From VYFG01 sp965213885 (GTDB lineage Bacteria > Pseudomonadota > Gammaproteobacteria > Arenicellales > Poriferihabitantaceae), in assembly GCA_965213885.1 (NCBI GenBank), contig OZ243919.1:2976001-3040000 (forward strand): a stretch of DNA of 64,000 bases, given 5' to 3'. The notes beneath the pieces were generated by a model. The model was not told the DNA's origin. It saw only the letters and a program-made list of their open reading frames with translations, and did not search any database. The position numbers were made by a program, and so were the translations under genes. This document shows, in pieces, positions 1 to 8,652 of this stretch. The stretch's first letter is position 1. Each line of letters starts with the position of its first letter.

Positions 1-792
1 TGCTCAACGGCTGCCATCCCGGGCACTGGATCGACCGCGCACTGGAACCCGGCGGGAACCGGGTACGCTCACCGATCAGGGAAGCCGCCCAGGAACTGGT
101 ACACGATTATCTCGATGGCAACATCGAAAAGACCATCGGCCGGCTGGACCGATTCAACGTGCGGGCCTGGATTGAGGATGACCGCGGCCTCCCGCTGACC
201 CATCCCGGCGTGCCACCCGGGATCCGGGACCAGATTCTGGATTACCCCCAGACCATCGATCCCCTCCCAGAACCAGACCGGCCACTTCATCGTGTACACC
301 GAGCCGGTGGAACCCGACGGGCAGCGGTATCACGTCATCATGACCACCACCCGGCTGGGCATACGCCGGCAGGCCCGGTTCGGGTATCTCCGGATGCCCC
401 TGCTGGCGAGGACCTGCTGTCGCTGTCGCGGCTGGAGTCCGGCGGAACGCTGGAACCTGTCAAGTTGAAACGGATGGCGATCCTGAGGGCCGTATCGGAT
501 GACGCCGGATTCGAGTTGCCCCCCGAAGGCAAGTCCGTTTCGATCCGGGTCCCCGGTACCGCGTGGTGTTCGGGAGACGTCCCACTGCCGACAAACGCGT
601 TGGAGAATGCGGTCCGAAATGCGCTCAAGCATTCCCCGCCCGGCGACAATGTTGAAATCACCCTGAGACATGTGTACGGCAATGACCCTCACGGGATCGG
701 CCTTCCTGGCGAAGGCAATCATCGAACTCCACCGGGGCTCCGGCCTGTGCAGTCGGCAGAACACGAACAGATACAGGATACCCTTGAAGTGA
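1..792 (+). pseudogene. Decayed sensor histidine kinase
   Basis: This is a broken two-component sensor kinase, open at the left edge. The opening frame reads as a periplasmic sensor segment. Near 255 the match moves to another frame (TGHFIVYTEPVEPDGQRYHV). It then returns to the first frame with LLSLSRLESG, the end of a HisKA helix, and LENAVRNALKHSP, a typical N box. The G2 region (GIGL, then LAKAIIELHRGS) is split by a further frameshift near 700, and that frame stops at 790-792. HAMP, the phospho-accepting His and the D box (DxGxG) are missing, so deletions accompany the frameshifts. The kinase cannot be active. It sits directly upstream of dnaA, where many gammaproteobacteria carry rpmH divergently. 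Confidence 0.7.
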
Positions 793-848
793 CAGGTTGG
801 CTTACCTGTGTAAGTGATTATCGTCGCAATTATTTCTCGATGGAATGA

Positions 849-1144
849 ATTTCCGGGGTGTTTCAGCATCCTTCTGACCCGCCTGGAAAAAAGAAAATTA
901 TTTCCCGCCCACAAGGGGTTCACCTGTGGATAAATATACGTTCTGGGTTTAGACTCTTATATCCTCCGGTGGCAGTCGCGATGTGCACAAGTCCGGCGCC
1001 ACTTCTGGTTTTCTTTATTTTTTACATTAATATCAAATAATTGGGACTTTTTTGCCCGTTTCATTTGGACAAATTGTCAGTTTTTTACCGGATGTGCCCG
1101 AGTTGAGGAATCATAACCGAACCCGAAAATCGGTTGACTAAATA
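849..1144. promoter_or_regulatory. dnaA upstream region with one DnaA box
   Basis: This non-coding stretch lies ahead of dnaA. A perfect DnaA box is present at 925-933 (TGTGGATAA, minus orientation). A strongly A+T-rich tract follows at about 1008-1060. The box and tract fit dnaA autoregulation and possibly a second origin half, but I could not assign a definite promoter. Confidence 0.5.
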
Positions 1145-2515
1145 ATGAGCAATAACAATATCTGGCACACCTGCCTGGAGAAACTGAAAGATGAAATGGC
1201 GGATGATGTGGTCAATACCTGGCTTTTACCGCTTCACTCCAGCATCAGAGGCCAAACCCTGAAATTACTGGCACCGAACCGGTACGTTCTCAACCATGTC
1301 CGGCAGAACCTGCTTGACACGATCGAATCGACTGTGGTTTCCATGGAAGCTGGGATCAGCCAGGTCCAGTGTGAGATCGGCAGCCTTGCCGGCGACCGTC
1401 CCCAGGCTGCCCGCTCCGGCAACGGTCTGGACCCCGGCATTGCGTTTGCCACTGAGCATGGCGTTGTTCAAAATGCCCGTCCCGTACCTCAATCCAGCAA
1501 CGGCATCAACCGTGATTTCACGTTCGCCAACCACATCGAGGGCACGTCCAACCAGCTGGCCAGGGCCGCCGCGCAACAGGTTGGCAAGCATCCGGGCAGT
1601 TCCTACAACCCGCTGTTCATCTACGGCGGGGTCGGGCTCGGCAAGACACACCTGATGCAGGCCGCCGGAAACCTCATTCTCGAATGCAATCCCGGCGCCA
1701 AGGTCGTCTATATCCGCTCGGAACTGTTCGTCAACGACATGGTCAAGGCGCTTCGCACCAATTCCATGAATGCGTTCAAGCACTACTACCGCTCCCTGGA
1801 CGCACTGCTCATCGACGATATTCAGTTCTTCGCCCGCAAGACACAGACCCAGGAGGAGTTCTTCCACACGTTCAACGCCCTGCTGGAAGGCCAGCACCAG
1901 ATCATCATCACCAGCGACCGGCTTCCCAAGGCCATCAGCGACGTGGAGGAACGCCTGGTATCCCGTTTCAGCAGCGGTCTCACGGTGGCCATTGAACCGC
2001 CGGAACTGGAAACCCGGGTAGCGATCCTCGAGTACAAGGCCAAGAAGCTCGGAGAGACACTGCCCTCAGACGTGTCGTTCTTCGTCGCCAACACCATCCG
2101 TTCCAATGTACGGGAGCTCGAAGGTGCCCTTCACAGGATCATCGCGAGTTCCGGCTTCACGGGACGTTCAATCGATATCGACCTGGCCCGGGAGGCGCTG
2201 CGCGATATTGTGATGTACCGGGAATCCCGGCTCAGCATCGAAAACATCCAGCAAACCGTGGCGGAATACTTCAAGGTGCGGGTTTCGGACCTGATCTCCA
2301 AGAAACGGTCGCGGGATATCACCCGCCCCCGGCAGATCGCGATGTCCTTCGTCAAGGAACTGACCAATTACAGCCTGCCGCAGATCGGAGACCGTTTCGG
2401 CGGGCGTGACCACACCACGGTCCTGCATGCCTGCCGCAAGGTGGAGGAACTGCTGCGCTCCGACAACAAGGTGCGGGAGGACTACCGCAACCTGCAGCGC
2501 CTGTTCGGCGCCTGA
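1145..2515 (+). CDS. dnaA: Chromosomal replication initiator protein DnaA
   Basis: DnaA binds DnaA boxes at oriC, melts the origin and loads the helicase. The 456-residue protein is close to the usual length. Domain I lies at the N-terminus (NIWHTCLEKLKDE), followed by a linker of about 50 residues. The AAA+ core starts near residue 123 with the FTFANHIEGTSN motif. Walker A is GGVGLGKTH (161-169) and Walker B is LLIDD (about 221-225). The C-terminal DNA-binding domain carries the signature GGRDHTTVLHACRKVE. The ATG at 1145 gives the normal N-terminus. The gene is first in the dnaA-dnaN-gyrB series, with DnaA boxes on both sides. Confidence 0.98.
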   Translation: MSNNNIWHTCLEKLKDEMADDVVNTWLLPLHSSIRGQTLKLLAPNRYVLNHVRQNLLDTIESTVVSMEAGISQVQCEIGSLAGDRPQAARSGNGLDPGIAFATEHGVVQNARPVPQSSNGINRDFTFANHIEGTSNQLARAAAQQVGKHPGSSYNPLFIYGGVGLGKTHLMQAAGNLILECNPGAKVVYIRSELFVNDMVKALRTNSMNAFKHYYRSLDALLIDDIQFFARKTQTQEEFFHTFNALLEGQHQIIITSDRLPKAISDVEERLVSRFSSGLTVAIEPPELETRVAILEYKAKKLGETLPSDVSFFVANTIRSNVRELEGALHRIIASSGFTGRSIDIDLAREALRDIVMYRESRLSIENIQQTVAEYFKVRVSDLISKKRSRDITRPRQIAMSFVKELTNYSLPQIGDRFGGRDHTTVLHACRKVEELLRSDNKVREDYRNLQRLFGA

Positions 2516-2819
2516 TCCCTGCTCCCGCCCCCACCGGCCTGAAGGACCCCCATCCAGTTGGCCGGCACCCTGCCCCGTCACCTCCCGGCCTGCGCTGTGG
2601 ATTGCCTCTGGAAAATCTGTGAACTATCAGTGTAAATCAGGTCTTTTTCCGTTGGTAGTTTGTGGATAATATTTATCCCCATGAAATTACTGCCCCATAC
2701 CGCGCCCACCGACGGTTTCCCCACAGCTAAGGATGCAGGTAAAATATTGACTGATAAGGATTAATCATTTTTATCCACATATCCACAGGGCCTAAAATAA
2801 CCACTATCATATACATTAC
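2516..2819. other. Candidate oriC: DnaA-box cluster between dnaA and dnaN
   Basis: A 304-base non-coding gap contains perfect DnaA boxes at 2661-2669 (minus orientation) and 2771-2779 (plus orientation, TTATCCACA). One-mismatch boxes lie at 2673-2681 (TTATCCCCA) and 2779-2787 (ATATCCACA), the last overlapping the perfect box by one base. The dnaN-proximal half (about 2730-2820) is A+T-rich. The dnaA-dnaN gap is a known origin location in gammaproteobacteria. The origin assignment is inference, because strand skew was not computed. The region also carries the dnaN promoter. Confidence 0.65.
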
Positions 2820-3926
2820 ATGAATATCAAGATTGAAAGATCCGTTCTTCTTCCCACACTGAGCCTGGTCGAGAGTGTTGTCGAAAAGCAGCAGACCCTG
2901 CCTGTTCTGGCCAACCTCTACTTCGGTCTGGAAGACGGACACCTCACCATTGTCGGTACGGATCTTGAGTTGGAGATATCTGAGACCCTGGAGGGTGTGG
3001 ACGGGGACAACGGTGCCTTCACCGTGTCCGCAAGGAAGGTGCTGGACATCTGCCGGATGCTACCGGCCGAGGCAGTGATCAACTTTGCCAGCAATGGCGA
3101 GAAAGTGTTGGTCAGTTCCGGGCGAAGCAGATACTCGCTGAAGACCCTGCCGACCGATGACTTTCCAAGGATCGAAGTTAGCAACTTCGAAGAAAGATTT
3201 AAAATCAGTGATCTGAATCTGAAAAGGATACTTGAGAAAACCGCTTTCGCCATGGCTGTCCAGGATGTGCGCTACTACCTCAACGGCATCTTGTTTGAAC
3301 TCGGACTCAACACATTACGTGCCATCGCCACCAATGGGCACCGGCTCGCACAGAGCGAGGAAACCATCCAGCTATCAGTGGAGAAGCTGCGTCAACTCAT
3401 TATACCGCGTAAGGCAGTGGCCGAAATCACCCGGTTTCTCGGCAACATGGAGGAAACAGAGATCACTGTGCAGATGAGCAGGAACCACCTGAAATTGAGC
3501 CGCGGGAACACCACGATGATCACCAAGCTGATCGAGGGAAAATTTCCCGAGTTCAGGAGCGTCCTGGAAACCACGATGAGCGCAACCGGCCTCCAGGTCA
3601 ATCGCAATGAACTGATCGAAACCCTGAACCGTGTTGGAATCCTGACCACGGAACGGTTCAAGGGCGTGAAACTGCGTCTCGCGGAAGGGAATCTCACTGT
3701 GTCCGCGAACAATCCGGAGCAGGAGGAGGCGCTGGAGGAAATCACTGTGGAATATGACGGAGAACCCATTGAAACCGGATATAATGTCGCCTATCTGATT
3801 GAAGCCGCAAAGGCGATCACCGGAGATACCGTCATCATGAATTTCCAGGGAAACGAAGGAATTTGCATCATGAACCAGCCGGGAGACGAGCTGTCCATCT
3901 GGCTGGTGATGCCCATTCGGATCTGA
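2820..3926 (+). CDS. dnaN: DNA polymerase III beta sliding clamp
   Basis: The beta clamp tethers polymerase III to DNA. At 368 residues the protein matches the family norm (about 366), and the three repeated clamp domains fill the whole length. Family features include the start MNIKIERSVLLPTLSLVESV, the internal TNGHRLA motif, and the C-terminus ending PGDELSIWLVMPIRI, where the usual form is MPMRL. The ATG at 2820 follows the DnaA-box region. No recF follows, although recF normally completes the dnaA-dnaN-recF-gyrB set. Confidence 0.97.
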   Translation: MNIKIERSVLLPTLSLVESVVEKQQTLPVLANLYFGLEDGHLTIVGTDLELEISETLEGVDGDNGAFTVSARKVLDICRMLPAEAVINFASNGEKVLVSSGRSRYSLKTLPTDDFPRIEVSNFEERFKISDLNLKRILEKTAFAMAVQDVRYYLNGILFELGLNTLRAIATNGHRLAQSEETIQLSVEKLRQLIIPRKAVAEITRFLGNMEETEITVQMSRNHLKLSRGNTTMITKLIEGKFPEFRSVLETTMSATGLQVNRNELIETLNRVGILTTERFKGVKLRLAEGNLTVSANNPEQEEALEEITVEYDGEPIETGYNVAYLIEAAKAITGDTVIMNFQGNEGICIMNQPGDELSIWLVMPIRI

Positions 3927-3950
3927 TCCCCAGCGCAGGGCACAAGGCCA

Positions 3951-3965
3951 CCCCGGACACCGGGG
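3951..3965 (+). terminator. Possible hairpin terminator after dnaN
   Basis: A 6-bp G+C stem (ccccgg/ccgggg) with a 3-base loop lies 25 bases past the dnaN stop. No clear T tract follows, so it may only be a weak terminator or an mRNA end-stabiliser. Confidence 0.35.
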
Positions 3966-3982
3966 CCATGCATATTTGACGA

Positions 3983-4006
3983 GTCATGTTTCACGTGAAA
4001 CATGAC
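3983..4006. promoter_or_regulatory. parS centromere site 1
   Basis: The 16-mer TGTTTCACGTGAAACA at 3987-4002 is the canonical bacterial parS site bound by ParB. Here it is embedded in a perfect 24-base palindrome. ParB loading at parS near the origin directs chromosome segregation. No parA or parB lies in the window. Confidence 0.93.
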
Positions 4007-4343
4007 GGATCGGAAGCCAACGTCCGGAGCTACATTCGCGGATTCTGCGACCTCAATAGAACCGCCTCTGGCTGTGCACGGATGAATACACACGAGAATC
4101 GGAAGATAAGGATTCTAAGAACATCGTCACCGGTAATGACTGGTAATAGCGGACGGAACTACATCTCCGTAACCGTTCAACGGTGATGACGTACGACGGC
4201 AGCCCGGTATCCAGTCCGCAACCGGCAACCATTTCTGCGACAGAACCCTGCACGGAGCACGTCTCTGGGTCAGGGCCGGCATGCAGGTGGCAGCAGGTCA
4301 CATGGTATGGGCAGATTCGGTTCGGTTTTCGCCGGCAGCAGAA

Positions 4344-4363
4344 AATGTTTCACGTGAAACATT
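4344..4363. promoter_or_regulatory. parS centromere site 2
   Basis: This is a second exact copy of TGTTTCACGTGAAACA at 4346-4361, within a 20-base perfect palindrome, 359 bases from site 1. Clustered origin-proximal parS sites are normal for ParB nucleation. Confidence 0.93.
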
Positions 4364-4925
4364 GCGCGCCGAAACTGCCACGAGACCGACCGGGTTTCCC
4401 GGAATCGTTGCAGCAGCGCAGACGGGATTGATGCCGGGGAAGGCCCTGGCCGCCTGCCGGCAGGTATCCAGGCATGCGGAATCCCGGTTGACCGAGCCTT
4501 TCCTTCATTCCCGTAGCGGGACAGGTGCAGTACCGGAACAAGGTGAATTCCCCGCTCTCCGCCTGTCACGGGTCTGAAAGGCTTCCGGGAAGAGGGGAGC
4601 AGATGCCAACTGGCCGGGCAGGTGCTTGGCTGCAGATGAAACGGAAGCCGGGCCAACGGATCGGTGAGAACGATCGGAAGGCCGGATCACCTGCATGGCC
4701 GGGGGCGTTTCCATACGGATTCGCAGACCTTTTTGCCGGGGCGGTATCCATGGTCCTGCAGGCACCGGTTCATGATCGGTGTGATGTTCCGGACTGTAAT
4801 ATAATTTATGATATAGTAATTTGTAATATAACAATAAAATAAATGAAGCCTTGGCCGTGTTCCAGCCCGAATGGGCATGATTTCATGATATAATTCAAGC
4901 GCTTATACGCCTCACCAATTACCGC

Positions 4926-7319
4926 ATGACACAAGACTATACCGCCAGCAACATCAAGGTTCTGAAAGGACTCGACGCAGTCAGAAAACGACCGGGAATG
5001 TACATCGGAGACACCGATGACGGCACCGGGCTGCACCATATGGTATTCGAGGTTGTTGACAACGCGGTCGACGAGGCGCTGGCAGGGCACTGCAGTGAAA
5101 TCAGGGTCGTCATCCATGCCGACGAGTCCATTTCCGTGATCGACGACGGCAGGGGCATTCCCACGGACATTCTCGAGGAGGAGGGGCGCAGCGCGGCGGA
5201 AGTCATCATGACGGTCCTGCACGCCGGAGGCAAGTTCGACCAGGACTCCTACAAGGTTTCCGGAGGACTGCACGGCGTCGGGGTCTCCGTGGTCAATGCC
5301 CTTTCCGAGCGCCTGGAGCTGGAAATCCATCGGGACGGGAATGTGCATACCCAGCAGTACGCCATGGGTGAGCCGGAGATGCCCCTGACGGTGGCCGGGG
5401 GCACGGACCGCACCGGCACCCGCGTCACTTTCATGGCCAGCCACAAGGTCTTCAGTGCGATTCATTACAAGTTCGAGATACTGGCAAAGCGGCTGCGGGA
5501 ACTGTCCTTCCTCAATTCCGGCGTCCGCATCGAACTGGACGACGAGCGGGACGGCCATACCGAGGTGTTCGAATACGAAGGCGGCATCACCGCGTTCGTC
5601 AGCCACCTCAACAGCAAGAAAAATCCGCTTCATCCCACCGTGTTCAACGTGAACGGGGACCGGGAAGGCGTACACGTGGAACTGGCGATGCAGTGGAACG
5701 ATTCCTACCAGGAGAACGTGTTCTGCTACACCAACAACATCCCCCAGGCGGACGGCGGCACCCATCTCGCCGGCCTGCGGGGGGCCATGACAAGAACGCT
5801 CAGCGGCTATATCAATGAACTCGGCCTCGCGAAGAAGGAGAAGGTCAACCTGAGCGGCGATGACTGCCGGGAGGGCGTGACTGCCGTTCTTTCGGTCAAG
5901 GTGACGGATCCGAAATTCTCCTCCCAGACCAAGGACAAGCTGGTCTCCTCGGAAGTCAAGGGCGCGGTGGAAGGCCTGGTGTCGGAAAAACTCGGCAATT
6001 TCCTCCAGGAAAACCCGTCGGAAGCACGCATCATCGCACAGCGCATCGTGGAGTCCGCCCGTGCCCGGGAGGCTGCCCGGAAAGCGCGGGAACTGACCCG
6101 CCGCAAGAACGCCCTGGACCTGGGCGGACTGCCCGGCAAGCTGGCCGACTGCCAGGAAAAGGATCCCGCACTGTGCGAAATCTATCTGGTGGAAGGCGAC
6201 TCCGCCGGCGGCAGCGCCAAGCAGGCGCGAGACCGGCGATTCCAGGCCATCCTTCCCCTCAAGGGCAAGATTCTGAACGTGGAGAAGGCGCGTTTCGACA
6301 AGATGCTCACGTCCGACGAGGTGGGGACGTTGATCACCGCGCTGGGAACCGGTATCGGCAAGGATGACTTCGATGTCAGCCGGTTGCGCTATCACCGGAT
6401 CATCATCATGACGGACGCGGATGTGGACGGTTCCCACATCCGGACACTGCTCCTGACCTTCTTTTTCCGCCAGATGCCCGAGCTCCTTGAACGGGGCCAC
6501 GTCTACATCGCCCAGCCGCCGTTGTACAAGCTGTCCAGCAAAAAGAAGGAGACCTATCTTCTGGACGACAGTGAAATGAGCGCCCATCTGCTGGACACGG
6601 CCACGCAGAAAGCCGTGCTCGGACTGGCGGACGGCGGTGAACTGACCGGCACGGAACTGAAATCAACCATACTGGACCTGCAGTCGGTCCAGTCCACCAT
6701 CCAGCGGCTGTCGCGACGCTACCAGCGCCGCGTGCTTGAGGCCCTGCTCAGGATCGAACCGGTGTTGCCCGAGGATCTCCAGCCCGGGAGGGCCGAGCGC
6801 ATAGCCACCGCCCTCGAGGAGGCCCTCAATCCAGGGCACTCCGACGTGGTCCGCTACGACGTGAGGTTTGAACCCGAGGGACGGGAAATCGCCGTGGACC
6901 GGAAACGCTACGGACTGACGGAGACGATTCAGCTGGGAGGGGATTTCTTCAAGAGCCCGGAGTACCGTGCCATGGTGGTGCTGGCCACCCGCCTGAAGGA
7001 CATCGAGATGGGGACGATCACTGTCCGCTGGGGTGAGACGGAAACCAGGGCGGAGGGCTTTGCCGAAGCGGTGGACGGCGTTCTTGCCCGGGCGCGGAAG
7101 GGTGTCGCCATCCAACGCTACAAGGGACTCGGCGAAATGAACCCGAACCAGCTCTGGGAAACCACCATGGACCCCGAGGTCCGGCGCCTGCTCAGGGTGA
7201 ACATCGAAGATGCCATCGCCGCCGACGAGACATTCACCACCCTGATGGGGGATCAGGTGGAACCGCGCCGGGAGTTTATCGAGAAGAACGCGTTCGCAGT
7301 CAGCAACCTGGACGTCTGA
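4926..7319 (+). CDS. gyrB: DNA gyrase subunit B
   Basis: GyrB is the ATPase half of gyrase, which introduces negative supercoils with GyrA. The 797 residues fit the gammaproteobacterial form (E. coli 804), including its extra C-terminal insert. The GHKL ATPase is N-terminal, with VDNAVDEALAGHC and GGLHGVGVSVVNALS. The TOPRIM domain has EGDSAGG near residue 422 and the metal-binding DADVDGSHIRTLLLTFFFR near 495. The C-terminal signature RYKGLGEMNPNQLWETTMDP is intact. The ATG at 4926 gives the usual MTQDYTASNIKVLKGLDAVR-type N-terminus. It lies downstream of the parS spacer. Confidence 0.98.
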   Translation: MTQDYTASNIKVLKGLDAVRKRPGMYIGDTDDGTGLHHMVFEVVDNAVDEALAGHCSEIRVVIHADESISVIDDGRGIPTDILEEEGRSAAEVIMTVLHAGGKFDQDSYKVSGGLHGVGVSVVNALSERLELEIHRDGNVHTQQYAMGEPEMPLTVAGGTDRTGTRVTFMASHKVFSAIHYKFEILAKRLRELSFLNSGVRIELDDERDGHTEVFEYEGGITAFVSHLNSKKNPLHPTVFNVNGDREGVHVELAMQWNDSYQENVFCYTNNIPQADGGTHLAGLRGAMTRTLSGYINELGLAKKEKVNLSGDDCREGVTAVLSVKVTDPKFSSQTKDKLVSSEVKGAVEGLVSEKLGNFLQENPSEARIIAQRIVESARAREAARKARELTRRKNALDLGGLPGKLADCQEKDPALCEIYLVEGDSAGGSAKQARDRRFQAILPLKGKILNVEKARFDKMLTSDEVGTLITALGTGIGKDDFDVSRLRYHRIIIMTDADVDGSHIRTLLLTFFFRQMPELLERGHVYIAQPPLYKLSSKKKETYLLDDSEMSAHLLDTATQKAVLGLADGGELTGTELKSTILDLQSVQSTIQRLSRRYQRRVLEALLRIEPVLPEDLQPGRAERIATALEEALNPGHSDVVRYDVRFEPEGREIAVDRKRYGLTETIQLGGDFFKSPEYRAMVVLATRLKDIEMGTITVRWGETETRAEGFAEAVDGVLARARKGVAIQRYKGLGEMNPNQLWETTMDPEVRRLLRVNIEDAIAADETFTTLMGDQVEPRREFIEKNAFAVSNLDV

Positions 7320-7333
7320 TCCGGCCTGCCGGA
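7320..7333 (+). terminator. Small hairpin between convergent gyrB and HD gene
   Basis: A 5-bp stem (tccgg/ccgga) with a 4-base loop lies immediately after the gyrB stop, in the 39-base gap between convergent genes. There is no T tract, so the terminator call is weak. Confidence 0.3.
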
Positions 7334-7358
7334 GTTGGCGTCATCCGCCGGTGGAGGC

Positions 7359-7928
7359 TCAGAAGGAATACTCTCGGGGTTTCGACATCACCCGTTCCAC
7401 CATGGGGCGGAAAAAATCCAGCGGCAGGGACGGGTATTCCGGATCGAAACAGTTCTGATCGTAGTTCCGGCAGAAGTCCACGCAGTCCCGGTACCAGGGA
7501 TGGTCCCTGAAACGGTCGCGGGCATGCCGGTCCCTGTCATAGTGATGGGCATAGTAGTACGACTGGAACAGGCCATGGTGCTTGATGATCCAGTGCACCC
7601 GCTCGGAGACATAGGGCCGCAGGATGGCTGCAGACAGCTCGCTGTGGGAGGCCGGGGCAAGAAGGTCGCCGATATCGTGCAATAGGGCGGCCACCACCAT
7701 CTCCTCATCCTCGCCTGCATGGTGCGCTCGCGTGGCGGACTGAAGGGAATGCTCGAGCCGCGTAACCCGGTAGCCCTCCAGACTGCCGTCAAGCTGCTTC
7801 ATGGCCTGCATGAGCCGGTTCGGCAGGGACCTGATGGCGGACTCCTCTTGGACGGCCAGGAATGCGTATTCCTCCCGCGTGCCGTCTTCCATGCGGGTGA
7901 ACGAAACGGCTTCGGCTGGCTTGTTCAT
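7359..7928 (-). CDS. HD-domain metal-dependent hydrolase/oxygenase-like protein
   Basis: This 189-residue protein belongs to the HD superfamily. Metal ligands are visible as LEH at residues 58-60, LLHDIGD at 82-88 and H117-H118 (IIKHHG). The layout resembles the small HD proteins related to PhnZ, in which the fold binds two irons and can act as an oxygenase. Whether this protein hydrolyses phosphoesters or is an oxygenase cannot be decided from sequence. It is convergent with gyrB, and arsC lies directly upstream (22-base gap), so the two may be co-transcribed. Confidence 0.75.
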   Translation of the reverse strand: MNKPAEAVSFTRMEDGTREEYAFLAVQEESAIRSLPNRLMQAMKQLDGSLEGYRVTRLEHSLQSATRAHHAGEDEEMVVAALLHDIGDLLAPASHSELSAAILRPYVSERVHWIIKHHGLFQSYYYAHHYDRDRHARDRFRDHPWYRDCVDFCRNYDQNCFDPEYPSLPLDFFRPMVERVMSKPREYSF

Positions 7929-7950
7929 GTTGAAGTCTCCAGGGGTCGGG

Positions 7951-8301
7951 TCAGCGGTCGAAGAGGGCGAGCACAGCTTCCGGCGGCCTGCCGATCACGG
8001 CGTGGCCGTCATGCACGACGATGGGTCGTTCCAGCAATACAGGATTGTCCACAACCAGCCGGAACAGGGCATCCTCGTCGTGCGCACCGTCGGCAATGCC
8101 GAGTTCCCGGCAAAGGGCCTCCCCCTTACGCATGAGATCCCCCGCGGAACAGCCAAGGGCCGCAGCGATGCCGCGCAGCGTGTCCGCGTCTGGTGGTGTT
8201 TCCAGGTAGTGGACCACTTTCGGTTCGATGCCCCTGGCCTCGAGCAGGGAAAGGGCGGCGCGGGATTTCGAACATCGCGGGTTGTGATAGATGCAGGTCA
8301 T
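7951..8301 (-). CDS. arsC: ArsC-family arsenate reductase (glutaredoxin type)
   Basis: The 116-residue protein has the glutaredoxin-like ArsC fold. The start MTCIYHNPRCSKSR places the catalytic Cys at residue 10. The C-terminal segment NPVLLERPIVV holds a conserved arginine region of the family. The enzyme would reduce arsenate to arsenite with glutathione and glutaredoxin. A longer frame runs upstream to 8463, but the ATG at 8301 gives the family N-terminus. No arsenite pump or ArsR is nearby, so a YffB-like housekeeping role is also possible. Confidence 0.88.
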   Translation of the reverse strand: MTCIYHNPRCSKSRAALSLLEARGIEPKVVHYLETPPDADTLRGIAAALGCSAGDLMRKGEALCRELGIADGAHDEDALFRLVVDNPVLLERPIVVHDGHAVIGRPPEAVLALFDR

Positions 8302-8652
8302 GGAGCAAGGAGGTGCCACAATTCTGCCGGAAATATAAGTCGCCGCCATGGTCGAGACAAGGTACACGCGGACACTGACGCAAAGGGGGAAGGATTTGCT
8401 GCACCTGACACGCGTGGTGCCGGTGCACTTCCGGGTCTGCGGTGCACTGGCAACGATGCCCATCTTCCTGTCGCGAAGAGGGTGTATTCCTCTAACCTGT
8501 TACATAATAGGATATTTTTCCTCTTGATCCGAATTGAGATCATACCGAGAGCGGCTTTATTAGTCTTACAGCGTAACAGGGGCAGCCGTTGCGTTGCGCC
8601 CGCGTCACCAACGCAGCGTGGTTTCCAGCCCGAGCGTGTGTTCGGGCCATGG
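8302..8652. other. Intergenic region between arsC and mrcB
   Basis: No gene was recognised in these 351 bases. The middle (about 8490-8580) is A+T-rich against its surroundings. An 8-base inverted repeat flanks it, cctgttac at 8496-8503 and gtaacagg at 8573-8580. This could be a promoter segment or a remnant of a small insertion. Confidence 0.4.

Larger units (their letters stand above)
3927..4925. other. 1-kb non-coding spacer in the recF position
   Basis: This stretch separates dnaN from gyrB. I found no open frame that resembles RecF or any other protein. The expected RecF P-loop region near its N-terminus and the ABC signature are absent in all frames I read. The short frames present lack family motifs and sensible starts. 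The spacer holds two parS palindromes, and its last 130 bases (about 4795-4925) are very A+T-rich and probably carry the gyrB promoter. Confidence 0.6.

Noticed and set aside
4806..6587. 593-residue open frame on the minus strand opposite gyrB
   Set aside because: It is antisense to the intact, highly conserved gyrB and has no family motifs; long antisense frames are expected in high-G+C codon use.
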